Source of the DNA: a virus
Direction: 5' to 3' (one strand)
IMG/VR virus record: IMGVR_UViG_3300002231_000783
Span: 1-34,802 of that record
Length of the DNA: 34,802 bases
Shown: positions 1 through 6,720 of the stretch, piece by piece
Layout of the letters: each line of letters opens with the position of its first letter
Numbering within the stretch: position 1 is the stretch's first letter
Notes under the pieces: generated by a model
Databases searched by the model: none
What the model saw: only the letters and a program-made list of their open reading frames with translations
Told to the model about the DNA's origin: nothing
Position numbers and translations under genes: made by a program

Positions 1-12
1 AAAGGGGACGAT

Positions 13-303
13 ATGGCGATCTCACAGAATAGTAACTGTCCCCTTCAGCCCGATGACCATTCTCATCGCGTTTGCTACACGGGCAGCGGAGGGATTTTTG
101 CGAAGTATCTCGCAAGCTTTGCTCCCGCCGACCGTTTGACGATCTATCAGATGGTGCACGACAATCGATCTACTTTCGATCGCAAGCTTACAAACATCGA
201 GTCTCTGCGAGATCTTATCGGAAAGGGTAGGCTTCCAGACATATGGGATGGCGATGGCCCGGCTCCCGATTTCATCGTGATGAAGGGGGAGACCGATGGC
301 TAG
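13..303 (+). CDS. Hypothetical protein, 96 aa
   Basis: I do not recognise this protein. It starts at an ATG preceded by a GGGG-rich Shine-Dalgarno stretch and ends 8 bases inside the next gene, so the two look translationally coupled. The N-terminus is polar with two cysteines and two histidines; the rest alternates charged and hydrophobic residues, with no signal peptide or membrane segment. It lies in a stretch unusually rich in CGAT/ATCG tetranucleotides. It could be a small early phage protein. The opposite-strand frame at 22-366 is an antisense shadow. Confidence 0.6.
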   Translation: MAISQNSNCPLQPDDHSHRVCYTGSGGIFAKYLASFAPADRLTIYQMVHDNRSTFDRKLTNIESLRDLIGKGRLPDIWDGDGPAPDFIVMKGETDG

Positions 304-862
304 TCCCCGATCGGTTGAGATCTGGCGCGGCCCATCGCGCATCGATGGGGCTCCGATCGTAGTCATCGCTACCGGGCTCCGTGGTGACTCTCAGAACCGT
401 AAAACGGGAGCGATGATTCAAACGTGGATTCTACGCGCCGATATTGAACCTCACATCGCTGCGAAAGATGGTAGTGACGTGTCCATCTGCGGTGACTGTC
501 CCCATCGGCGGGATGAGAATGGCCATCGCACCTGCTACGTCCGGGTTCAAGATGCACCGCTTAAGATCTTCAGATCCTGGTCATCCGGCAAAATCCCGCC
601 GATGGCCCCATCGGGGCTAGGCGACCTTGCAAGGGATCGCAGGCTTCCGGTCAGGATCGGAGCGTATGGTGATCCCGGCGCGGTTCCCATCACGGTCTGG
701 AAGCCGATAGTATCCCGCGCCCCACGCATCACCGCGTACACGCATCGATCGGCGCGATCTCTCATCGGCATGGTCCCGTTTCGTGATGGCGAGCACCGAC
801 ACGCTAGAAGAGCGCATCGAGTCATCGCGGCGCGGTTGGAGATCGTTTCGGATCGCCGATGA
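296..862 (+). CDS. Conserved phage protein of unknown function, N-terminal part (frameshifted)
   Basis: The first about 160 residues look like a phage protein family I recall but cannot name with certainty. It begins with a GPS..DG..IVV segment, then a KTG.M.QTWILR motif, a cysteine cluster CGDCPHR..(x)..C near residues 62-82, and a GAYGDP..VP motif near 122. The start ATG follows a GGGGGAG Shine-Dalgarno site. The last about 30 residues, rich in Arg and His, look non-native. The true C-terminal half continues in the next forward frame (783-1016). Dropping one base in the TTT at 779-781 joins V-P to F-V-M-A-S and gives one 239-residue protein. The two cysteine clusters suggest metal binding, which is inference only. 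Confidence 0.65.
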   Translation: MASPRSVEIWRGPSRIDGAPIVVIATGLRGDSQNRKTGAMIQTWILRADIEPHIAAKDGSDVSICGDCPHRRDENGHRTCYVRVQDAPLKIFRSWSSGKIPPMAPSGLGDLARDRRLPVRIGAYGDPGAVPITVWKPIVSRAPRITAYTHRSARSLIGMVPFRDGEHRHARRAHRVIAARLEIVSDRR

Positions 863-1016
863 ACCCGGTCCGGGTGAAATCCTATGCCCATCCGAAAAGG
901 GGATTGCTTGCGCCGATTGTGCGCTCTGCAGCGGAAACCTAAGGATGGGCGCGAAGTCCATCACCATCCCGGCCCACGGAAGCGGAGCCTCTAAAATTCG
1001 AGCCCGGTCGACCTAG
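783..1016 (+). CDS. Conserved phage protein of unknown function, C-terminal part (frameshifted)
   Basis: This reading frame carries the C-terminal half of the protein begun at 296. It has an MASTD segment, a GWRSFR motif, a second cysteine cluster (CPSEKGIACADCALC) and a terminal S-I-T-I-P-A-H-G motif, in the order I recall for intact homologues. The first codon listed (GTG at 783) has no Shine-Dalgarno site, so this is not an independent gene. It is either joined to 296-862 by a one-base correction or expressed by a +1 shift, or the gene is broken. Confidence 0.6.
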   Translation: MMASTDTLEERIESSRRGWRSFRIADEPGPGEILCPSEKGIACADCALCSGNLRMGAKSITIPAHGSGASKIRARST

Positions 1017-1025
1017 CATCTCGAA

Positions 1026-1049
1026 GGGGGGGGGCTTTCAGGCCCCCCC
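1026..1049. repeat. G9/C7 hairpin between gene blocks
   Basis: Seven G at 1028-1034 plus C1035 pair with G1042 plus seven C at 1043-1049, leaving a six-base loop TTTCAG. It sits 10 bases after the stop codon at 1016. No T-tract follows on either strand, so it is not a classical intrinsic terminator, although its position suits a stop or processing site for transcripts of the first two genes. Confidence 0.55.
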
Positions 1050-1058
1050 AAAGATGAG

Positions 1059-1087
1059 CGATTTGGTCGTTTTGAACGATTTGGACG
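1059..1087. promoter_or_regulatory. Tandem operator-like repeat
   Basis: CGATTTGGTCG at 1059-1069 recurs as CGATTTGGACG at 1077-1087 (10 of 11 bases, 18-base period). A dyad, TCGTT-TTG-AACGA (1067-1079), spans the two copies. Same-face repeats upstream of a gene block with an XRE-type protein suggest an operator. I see no convincing -35/-10 pair nearby, so this is inference. Confidence 0.35.
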
Positions 1088-1209
1088 AATTGACCATCCC
1101 TAATTAGCTCCCTGGTCCCGCTCGTGGCACATGGTAGCCCCAGGATCGGAGCCGATAAAAAAGTCGAAGAGAGGGGCCGTGAGAGCCTCTCTCGGAGGGA
1201 TTCAGAACA

Positions 1210-1722
1210 ATGTCTGAGAAGCCCAACCCTGGGAGCGGTGACCACGCGGCGTGTCCCAATAGCGATGGCAATGGGGGCCATCTGGGTAGTGGATCATCCG
1301 GTTGGGCTTCTCTTTTGAGTGCAGGCTATCTGGCCTGGCTATCTTCTCGGCCCCAATTTCTTGGCACATGTGAGCCCCCACCGGAGCTTTCTGAGTGGAA
1401 GTGGGACCAGATCAGGCTTGGCCGTAGACGCGCACAGCCTCACGAGCTTGAGCTTATCGCGGCACATGCTGGCAGGGACATAATACTCGCATCCCTTGAA
1501 TGGGAGACGTGGTGGGCCTTTAAGCCCCTAACCAAAACCAAGAAAGGATGTAGCTTTGACGAAAAAGAAGCCGACGCGATTACAAAGAGACTGCTTGGAT
1601 ATCGCGAGGGCGAGCATCAACCCTCTGAGGGTGGCTCGTCAGCGGATGGGCCTCAATCAGACGCAGTTAGCGAAAAGATCTGGCATCACCCAAGCTCAGA
1701 TCGCGCAATTGGAGACTGGTAA
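1210..1722 (+). CDS. Hypothetical protein, 170 aa or shorter
   Basis: I do not recognise this protein. The first 35 residues are low-complexity (Gly, Ser, Asn, Pro). The middle has a W..I..GRR...P.EL.LI..HAG segment, reminiscent of small phage proteins with one helical domain. The frame overlaps the next gene by 167 bases, far more than any well-supported overlap here, and its last about 55 residues are probably an out-of-frame shadow of that gene. A one-base gain in the CCCC at 1525-1528 would move it to the frame that stops at 1551-1553, just before the next start. The start is uncertain because a long inverted repeat covers the first 100 bases. Confidence 0.5.
   Translation: MSEKPNPGSGDHAACPNSDGNGGHLGSGSSGWASLLSAGYLAWLSSRPQFLGTCEPPPELSEWKWDQIRLGRRRAQPHELELIAAHAGRDIILASLEWETWWAFKPLTKTKKGCSFDEKEADAITKRLLGYREGEHQPSEGGSSADGPQSDAVSEKIWHHPSSDRAIGDW
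1216..1312. repeat. 13-bp perfect inverted repeat, 71-base spacer
   Basis: GAGAAGCCCAACC at 1216-1228 is the exact reverse complement of GGTTGGGCTTCTC at 1300-1312. The arms enclose a GC-rich 71-base loop and begin six bases after the putative ATG of the 1210 gene. In RNA this would fold as a long stem near the start of the early operon. It could equally be a DNA-level recombination or binding site. Confidence 0.55.
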
Positions 1723-1882
1723 ACGGAAAGACCCAAGACTCTCGACCGTGATAGCCTTGACTCAAGTTCTAGGTATTTCATTGACCGGATTCGCCGCGTC
1801 ATGGCAACGCTGGGTCGAGGTTCTCGAGACTATCCCCAAGGAAAAAGCCGTCGAGGCGATTCTGGAAGGAGGAGGGTCGTGA
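1556..1882 (+). CDS. XRE-family helix-turn-helix regulator
   Basis: The 108-residue protein has a clear Cro/CI-type (XRE) helix-turn-helix domain at about residues 24-78. It reads as R..R...GL.Q..LA...GI....I..LE.GKR.PRLSTV..L...LG, the expected helix pattern with the recognition helix around GITQAQIAQLE. It starts at TTG with AAAGGA seven bases upstream; the upstream residues up to the previous ATG are out of frame. The C-terminal tail is short and acidic and may dimerise. It heads the recombination block and overlaps the next start by GTGA, so it is a likely early repressor or activator. Its operator may be the repeats at 1059-1087. Confidence 0.8.
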   Translation: MTKKKPTRLQRDCLDIARASINPLRVARQRMGLNQTQLAKRSGITQAQIAQLETGKRKDPRLSTVIALTQVLGISLTGFAASWQRWVEVLETIPKEKAVEAILEGGGS

Positions 1883-2172
1883 ACCACGTTTGGGACGTGC
1901 TGGCAGGCGCAGCTTTTCTGCTCGCTTTGCTTGCATTTGTGGCGACGGTCAGAAACCAACACCGACACTTCGAACTGCTGGAAAAGGTATCTAACGAGCT
2001 TGAAATTCTGCAGCAACGCTGTGAATTGCTCGAGCAATCGCACGAGCACCCGAAGATCGTGATCTTAGAGACCAGGCAAAGAGAGCTAGACAGCTGGCCG
2101 CTGCTGAAATCAAACAAGAAATCGGCGCGACCAGAAGTCCGAAACATCAAACCAAAGAATCGAGAGGAATAG
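1879..2172 (+). CDS. Small membrane protein with coiled coil
   Basis: I chose the GTG at 1879 because a strong GGAAGGAGGAGGG Shine-Dalgarno site lies just upstream and the codon overlaps the stop of the regulator (GTGA). The product is 97 residues: an N-terminal hydrophobic helix (about residues 7-24), then a heptad-rich segment (LLEKVSNELEILQQ and onward) likely to form a coiled coil, then a basic tail. It could be an anchored accessory factor or a superinfection-exclusion-type protein. The sequence does not decide between these. Confidence 0.65.
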   Translation: MNHVWDVLAGAAFLLALLAFVATVRNQHRHFELLEKVSNELEILQQRCELLEQSHEHPKIVILETRQRELDSWPLLKSNKKSARPEVRNIKPKNREE

Positions 2173-2849
2173 TGTTTAGACGAGGGACGTGCGGAGAAGA
2201 AAGAGGCTTCCCACATGGAAGGCACTACGCTTATACACTCAGGGGGGAGCTGCTCGAGTTGGCGCGAGAAGAGGCTGCTCGCCGCAATGGACGCAACCGC
2301 AAGGAGAAATACAAAAACGACTACGAGCACCCGATCGGGCGAGAGCACCAACACCTAATAGGGTGCGCTGCAGAGCTTTCGTTGGCCGCTGGAACTGGCC
2401 TGCAGTGGAGCGGGCAAGGCCAACAAGGCATGAAGAGGATCGACGTAGGACACGGAGAGGAGCTTTCCCTAGAAGCGAAAGGCACTGTCTACGAATCAAG
2501 CGGGCTTAAGCTTACGAAGTCGGACCTCCGAAAAGAGCCTGAGTCGCTGATCCCTTACGTTCTCGTCCAAGTGTGCATTTTTCCAGAACAGATCTGCTGC
2601 TATCCAGTTGGGTGGCAGTGGAGATCCCGAATTCCAACTGAAGGACTCGCAAGACGCGGACTTCGAAACTTCAAAGAGCTGTTAGATCAGCTAGAAGGGA
2701 AGGGCCATGGCCCTTACGACGAAGCAATTGGAACGCCGCAAGAAGTCTCTAGGGGGGAGCGATATCGCGACCCTGCTGGGACACAATCCAAGGTCCGAGT
2801 ACGACCTATGGATGGAGAAGAAGCACGGAGTAGTGAGCTTCAGTGGTAA
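2172..2849 (+). CDS. Candidate PD-(D/E)XK nuclease-fold protein
   Basis: The core (about residues 58-170) has E68 in an H-L-I-G-C-A-A-E helix, then D91-V-G, then E101-A-K103 in a strand, then a Y-V-L-V-Q-V strand. This order (E, D, ExK) fits the PD-(D/E)XK nuclease fold, and I recall phage and plasmid proteins of unknown function with a D-V-G plus E-V/A-K/R-G-T pattern. It starts at GTG after GAGAGGA and shares one base with the preceding stop. It runs 143 bases into the exonuclease gene. Its last about 45 residues look like shadow sequence, so the stop may be lost or the gene frameshifted near 2690. Confidence 0.55.
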   Translation: MFRRGTCGEERGFPHGRHYAYTLRGELLELAREEAARRNGRNRKEKYKNDYEHPIGREHQHLIGCAAELSLAAGTGLQWSGQGQQGMKRIDVGHGEELSLEAKGTVYESSGLKLTKSDLRKEPESLIPYVLVQVCIFPEQICCYPVGWQWRSRIPTEGLARRGLRNFKELLDQLEGKGHGPYDEAIGTPQEVSRGERYRDPAGTQSKVRVRPMDGEEARSSELQW

Positions 2850-3612
2850 CGATGCCACAGAATTTGGGAACGTAGTTGAAGGAGCAATTGCTGATTGGGC
2901 TGCAGATCAACTCGAGGTTCGAATCAGGAAAAATGTATTTCGAGCTGAGAAAAAAGAACCATTCCACGCGAATCTCGATGCCATTGTTGTCGGCACTGAT
3001 GAGGCTGTAGAGGTCAAAACTACCAGCTATAATATAGATGAAGAATGGGGACGACCCGGCACTGACGAAGTGCCCCATAAAGTCATTTGTCAAGCTCAAT
3101 GGCAAGCAGGAATCAGTGATCTAAGCACCGTTCATATCGCAGCGGGGCTCATGCCAGTCTTCGGAGGCCAGAAGCTGCGGCTGTATCGAGTTGCGAGACA
3201 TGAAGAACTGCTGCAGAGACTGCGCGAAATCGGACGCGACTGGTGGAACAAATACATCATTGGAGACGACGTGCCTACAGATCTCCCTTCAGAGGCCGCG
3301 ATAAAAGCGGTGAGCAGAATACCGAACTTTGAACGGGTGATTGACCGCGACTTGCTCGCAGAGCTGATTCAGGCGAAAGACCAAGCCAAAATAGCTAACG
3401 CTAACGTCAAAGCTTTGACCCAACAGTTACACAAGGCTCTGTATGATCCCAAGACGGAGCAATGGGCGGAAGTGGGAATCGCTCAATACCAAGCTGGCGT
3501 GGAAGACGAAGAACCGCCCAAAGTGACGTACTTCCAACACTACCGAAAACCAGAAAAAGAGCCTCGCAAGGGTGGTTACTACCGTCAACTTCGGCTCCCT
3601 AAGGAGATCTGA
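2707..3612 (+). CDS. YqaJ-family phage recombination exonuclease
   Basis: The 301-residue protein matches the lambda-exonuclease/YqaJ nuclease family, a PD-(D/E)XK fold that resects double-stranded DNA ends to give 3' tails. Visible motifs are GGSD at 16-19, a GNVVEG helix with E58, LDA at 90-92, EVKT at 102-105 (the ExK catalytic pair) and QAQWQ at 129-133. The C-terminus after about 220 is helical and charged. It begins at ATG after GGGAAGGG. With the RecT gene at 3922 it makes a resection-plus-annealing recombination pair like lambda Exo/Bet or RecE/RecT. Confidence 0.88.
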   Translation: MALTTKQLERRKKSLGGSDIATLLGHNPRSEYDLWMEKKHGVVSFSGNDATEFGNVVEGAIADWAADQLEVRIRKNVFRAEKKEPFHANLDAIVVGTDEAVEVKTTSYNIDEEWGRPGTDEVPHKVICQAQWQAGISDLSTVHIAAGLMPVFGGQKLRLYRVARHEELLQRLREIGRDWWNKYIIGDDVPTDLPSEAAIKAVSRIPNFERVIDRDLLAELIQAKDQAKIANANVKALTQQLHKALYDPKTEQWAEVGIAQYQAGVEDEEPPKVTYFQHYRKPEKEPRKGGYYRQLRLPKEI

Positions 3613-3929
3613 TGAGCAACTTCCCCGAGAACAGTTTCGTAAGGCTTGTCGCAGAGGACCACCTAAAAGACATCGACTTCGAGGTGGAAACCCAAGCTGG
3701 GCTGATTGAAGAGCCGCTCAGTAGCTCAACAGATGTCAAATACATAATTGGAATGACCTTCGTTACTGGAGATAGAGCTGTCCATGTAAAAATGGAGAGC
3801 GAAGCAACTGCAATGACGTTTCCTCCTGAGCTTCTCGATGGCGTGGTGCCTGACGTTTTCAGGAGAATTTCGATAAGTGGCTGCGACCTTATGGTCAAAG
3901 CCCTGGAAGGGGTACTTGAGGATGAGTGA
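3612..3929 (+). CDS. Hypothetical protein between exonuclease and RecT, 105 aa
   Basis: I do not recognise this protein. It shares its first base with the exonuclease stop codon (TGATG) and overlaps the RecT start by 8 bases, so it is surely co-translated with both. It is acidic, soluble and predicted mixed alpha/beta, with no cysteine cluster or nuclease motif. In related phages this slot can hold a single-strand binding or recombination accessory protein. Nothing in the sequence proves that here. Confidence 0.65.
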   Translation: MSNFPENSFVRLVAEDHLKDIDFEVETQAGLIEEPLSSSTDVKYIIGMTFVTGDRAVHVKMESEATAMTFPPELLDGVVPDVFRRISISGCDLMVKALEGVLEDE

Positions 3930-5223
3930 AAAGCAAACGGCGATGGTGCCGAGAAATCAACTTGAAGCAATCTTGCGAGATCCTGGGAGACAGACCGAAA
4001 TTACGAACGCAATGCCGTTCGACGACTCCAATACCGTGCGAGCTGCTATGCAACAGCTCGTGGACTTCGCAAGAAATCAAGAAGGACTGCTCGCGCAAGC
4101 TAGCGACAAGTCAAAGTTCGACTGCGTTCTTGGGGCAGCGCGATTAGGCCTACAATTAAACTCGCCGCTCCACCACTGCGCGGCGGTTCCCTTCAAGACC
4201 AAAAAAGGAGTGATCGCGCAGCTCATAGTCGAGTATCGAGGGCTTGCCGCTCTCATGAAGCGATACGGCAACGTGAAGGAGATCCATACCGGGCTCATCT
4301 ACGAAGAAGACGAGTACGAGTGGACCGAGTCTGACTTTCGCATGTCGCGCAAAATCGGTGATCGAGGCGAAGCTATAGGGGCGTTCGCAAAGCTCGTCCT
4401 AAATGACGGCTCGTGCCAAGCTGAAGTCATGTCAGTAGACGAAGTCGAGAGTGTACGAGGAAAGTCCCGAGCGAAAGACTCAGGACCGTGGGTCACCGAC
4501 TGGGGTCAAATGGCGCGAAAGACCGTGCTTCGACGCGCCGCTAACCTCGTGGACATGGGGCCAAAGGGCGCTGACCTCATGGCGAAAGCAGACAAGACGG
4601 AGTTCCGCTACGACGACACCGCCACCATTGAGGTTGTCGGGCCAATGCCCAAAGAGAAAAAAGGATCTCAGGCAGTGCTCGATTCGATCGCTCCGCAAGT
4701 GCCAGAGTTCGAAGAAGAGGAGGTTCTTCTTGAAGGGGGAGCTGGCGGCTTAGGAAAAACCACCAAGCTCCCAGATATGGACCCAGAGACTGGCGAGGTG
4801 ATCCCGTCAGAAGTGACGAAAGAAGAGGCACCGCGCCCAAAGCCTGACGCCTCTGCGCTGCACCTCGCAGAGGCCCAGGCTATTTGCAAGGCCCATAACC
4901 TCCCTATCTGGCAAAAGCTCACTGAGCCCCGAAAGAAGCTGATCCGAGAACGAATGAAAGAAGAAGGGGTGAGCAGCGGCGCAGAGTTCTGGGGGCGAGT
5001 CCGCTCTGTACTCTCGAGCTTGACCCCGGACTACTTCGAAAACTGGAGCGAGTCTGCACAGCTGGACGTGTTCCTCCGTGTCCCCAAGCGCGGAAACCCA
5101 GACCACTGGACAAAACTCGCAGAAGGACCAGTAACTGTGACCAAAGACGAACCCAAAATGCGCCAGGAGGGGGCTCCTCCCGCCTCTGACACGCTCATGG
5201 GACTGATGGGAGGTGGGGCATGA
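3922..5223 (+). CDS. recT: RecT-family single-strand annealing protein
   Basis: RecT-type proteins coat and anneal single strands made by the partner exonuclease. The family core is at about residues 60-240: G-L-x-L-N-S-P...A-A-V-P-F, then a Q-L-I-V-E-Y-R-G-L..L...Y-G segment, then I-Y-E-E-D-E-Y-E-W, and a K-T-V-L-R-R motif near 200. I chose the ATG at 3922 over the upstream frame start at 3877 because it follows a GAGG Shine-Dalgarno site and gives the usual RecT beginning. The C-terminal about 170 residues after the core are acidic, then helical, longer than in simple RecT proteins, and may bind partners. It overlaps the next gene by ATGA. Confidence 0.9.
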   Translation: MSEKQTAMVPRNQLEAILRDPGRQTEITNAMPFDDSNTVRAAMQQLVDFARNQEGLLAQASDKSKFDCVLGAARLGLQLNSPLHHCAAVPFKTKKGVIAQLIVEYRGLAALMKRYGNVKEIHTGLIYEEDEYEWTESDFRMSRKIGDRGEAIGAFAKLVLNDGSCQAEVMSVDEVESVRGKSRAKDSGPWVTDWGQMARKTVLRRAANLVDMGPKGADLMAKADKTEFRYDDTATIEVVGPMPKEKKGSQAVLDSIAPQVPEFEEEEVLLEGGAGGLGKTTKLPDMDPETGEVIPSEVTKEEAPRPKPDASALHLAEAQAICKAHNLPIWQKLTEPRKKLIRERMKEEGVSSGAEFWGRVRSVLSSLTPDYFENWSESAQLDVFLRVPKRGNPDHWTKLAEGPVTVTKDEPKMRQEGAPPASDTLMGLMGGGA

Positions 5224-5708
5224 ATCTTCCTCCTTATCACGTCACGCTCGAAGCTACGGACTTTGGCAACTACCGCGTTTCTGTCTTCCACGATCTAGCG
5301 TGGGCGAATATACGGTTGAACGGAATTGACTTCGAATGCCAGGGTAACAACGACGGCTTCTGGTTGGACACCTATGACGAGAGGGGCTGCATGTCCACCC
5401 CCCTACAGCGGCTACTGAGAAACATCAAACCAGGGCCGGTAGAGCTAGACGAGTGGCTTCGGGGCGAAGGTGGAAAGATTGTGGCCGCCTGGAGGGAAGC
5501 TCTAGCTAGGGCCAAGGCATTCTGGGAGAACCCAGCACAGCTGAGAGAAGCTGTTATCAGCGAGGTGATTGATCGTTGGCAGCAAGAAAAGCACTGGATG
5601 CGAAAGGGAACATTGCAGATCTTTATCCCCAGGGACAGACACGATACGCTTGGTATCGAGACACCCATCCCCATTCAGAAGGGGGGTGATCTGCACGTCC
5701 CGTTTTAA
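5220..5708 (+). CDS. Hypothetical protein, 162 aa
   Basis: I do not recognise this protein. It is coupled to RecT by an ATGA overlap. The N-terminal half is strand-rich (HVTLEATDFGNYRVSVF), and the second half has a long amphipathic helix with many Trp and Arg (about 85-135). There is no catalytic motif I can defend. Its position suggests a replication or recombination accessory role. Confidence 0.65.
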   Translation: MNLPPYHVTLEATDFGNYRVSVFHDLAWANIRLNGIDFECQGNNDGFWLDTYDERGCMSTPLQRLLRNIKPGPVELDEWLRGEGGKIVAAWREALARAKAFWENPAQLREAVISEVIDRWQQEKHWMRKGTLQIFIPRDRHDTLGIETPIPIQKGGDLHVPF

Positions 5709-5729
5709 GGCTCCGCGCCGGGGGGTAAC

Positions 5730-6116
5730 TTGGGGAAGAAAAAGCGGCGGACTCCTCTTAAGTTCGATGTCGGCGTCCTGAGGAGCAAGGCGAAAACCTC
5801 GCCTTTGGAGCGAGACGCCGATCTAAAAATCGCGGCGGCTGGGATAGATGCACCAACACATGAACAGTGCATTCTTCCTGGTCGCCGCTTTCGGTTTGAT
5901 CGAGTCTGGTATCCAGAGCGAGTAGCCCTTGAAATACATGGAGCCTACGGCGCAAAGAGTAGGCACCGAACAAGCCAGGGATTTCAGCGCGACCGAGTCA
6001 AGATGAACCTCGCTCAAATTGCTGGCTGGATTGTTATCGAAGCTGGAACCGATCATGTGAAGAGCGGAGAGTTCATAGAATGGGTAAAAGACGCACTAGA
6101 AAGCCGCCGCCAATAG
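5730..6116 (+). CDS. Small PD-(D/E)XK-like endonuclease
   Basis: The 128-residue protein resembles the compact Vsr/DUF559-like nucleases common in phage early regions. It has R-F-R-F-D57-R-V-W, then V-A-L-E68-I-H-G, then R-H..T..G-F..D..K.N.A...G-W.V-I, ending in a helix. D57 and E68 fit the catalytic positions. The usual E-x-(D/E)-G appears here as E-I-H-G, so activity should not be assumed. It starts at TTG after a GGGGGG stretch. Likely roles are junction or branched-DNA processing with the recombination pair; this is inference. Confidence 0.65.
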   Translation: MGKKKRRTPLKFDVGVLRSKAKTSPLERDADLKIAAAGIDAPTHEQCILPGRRFRFDRVWYPERVALEIHGAYGAKSRHRTSQGFQRDRVKMNLAQIAGWIVIEAGTDHVKSGEFIEWVKDALESRRQ

Positions 6117-6250
6117 AGTATTTGCACATCTTCCCGCAAGATATACGCTGGGAGATCGATCCTAGGCGGGGGCTTGTCTTCTGGCGAGACTTCCAACCAA
6201 ATAAGAGGATCATTCTGAACACGGAGAAAAAGGGGGAATCAGCAGGCTAG
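6080..6250 (+). CDS. Small basic protein, 56 aa
   Basis: This gene starts at ATG 6080 with GGAG at 6066-6069 and overlaps the nuclease gene by 37 bases. The product begins MGKRRTRKPPP and is strongly basic at the N-terminus, followed by a strand-like segment with three aromatic positions (RWEIDPRRGLVFWRDF) and a lysine-rich end. It may bind nucleic acid. Its 3' end overlaps the leftward terminator hairpin at 6232-6263. It is the last rightward gene of the early block. Confidence 0.55.
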   Translation: MGKRRTRKPPPIEYLHIFPQDIRWEIDPRRGLVFWRDFQPNKRIILNTEKKGESAG

Positions 6251-6263
6251 GCCGACTCCCCCC
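6227..6263 (-). terminator. Intrinsic terminator of the leftward late block
   Basis: GGGGGA at 6232-6237 pairs with TCCCCC at 6257-6262, with further inner pairs (TC/GA, GC/GC) and a loop around AGGCTAG. Read leftward, the stem is followed at once by five T and a CT (the AAAAA at 6227-6231), the classical intrinsic terminator form. Read rightward there is no T-tract. It lies 15 bases beyond the last leftward gene and inside the last codons of the rightward 56-residue gene. Confidence 0.65.
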
Positions 6264-6277
6264 AAAGAGAGGGACAA

Positions 6278-6535
6278 TCACTTTTTGACAGCCGCGACTT
6301 GTGTTCCCACAGCAGCAACTGCTTGGAGACCAAGGCCTATCCAGCCCCAACCCAAGCTTACGAAAAGTCCCGAGATAGACCCAGCTATCAACTCCGCATC
6401 GCTCCTGAGGACAACGTCATCTTGAGTCCCCATGATGCCGTCCGGGCCTGGGTCACTTTTAGGCTGAAAGATCTCACAGCCGACAACGAATAGCAGCAGC
6501 CCGACGACTACCCAGACGAACACGTTTGATTTCAT
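6278..6535 (-). CDS. Small lipoprotein with calcium-loop-like motif
   Basis: The 85-residue product has a lysine, a hydrophobic stretch (5-19) and a lipobox V-V-G-C20, so it is probably lipidated in the envelope. Residues 28-39 (D..D-G-I-M-G..D-D) approach an EF-hand-type loop: D28, G30, D32, G33, M35, G36, D39. A second hydrophobic Gly/Ala segment (about 50-80) may enter the membrane. It is the last gene of the late block, next to small membrane proteins, where spanin or lysis genes are common. It could be an outer spanin-like or exclusion lipoprotein. The start overlaps the upstream stop by ATGA. Confidence 0.6.
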   Translation of the reverse strand: MKSNVFVWVVVGLLLFVVGCEIFQPKSDPGPDGIMGTQDDVVLRSDAELIAGSISGLFVSLGWGWIGLGLQAVAAVGTQVAAVKK

Positions 6536-6720
6536 GCGCCCACCTTTGCCTTAGTCAGACTTCGGGCAGAAGTATAGACAGCTTGGCTGCCTAGTACGCC
6601 ACTGCCCGCTAACTCTGGCGAAATCCAACCAAGAGCACCGGCAAGAATAGAAAACACCTGCGTGAACAAGGTGATCCAGAACTCGCTAGTCTTGACTCCA
6701 GGTTTCGAGCCATTGGTCAT
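6532..6720 (-). CDS. Small holin-like membrane protein
   Basis: This 62-residue protein begins with a polar stretch (KPGVKTSEF), then one good hydrophobic helix (about 14-33), an amphipathic second segment and a basic C-terminus. The K-P-G-x-K-T-x-E-F-W opening is one I recall from short phage membrane proteins annotated as holins or unknowns. It is coupled by overlaps to the lipoprotein gene and to the 36-residue peptide gene upstream. Holin is the best guess, not shown. Confidence 0.5.
   Translation of the reverse strand: MTNGSKPGVKTSEFWITLFTQVFSILAGALGWISPELAGSGVLGSQAVYTSARSLTKAKVGA

Noticed and set aside
1-1020. Cyanobacterial HIP1-type repeat (GCGATCGC)
   Set aside because: CGAT/ATCG are frequent but the octamer itself does not occur in this stretch.
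1124-1318. 64-codon open frame before the 1210 gene
   Set aside because: No ribosome site, Arg/Ser-rich shadow composition, and it spans the hairpins.
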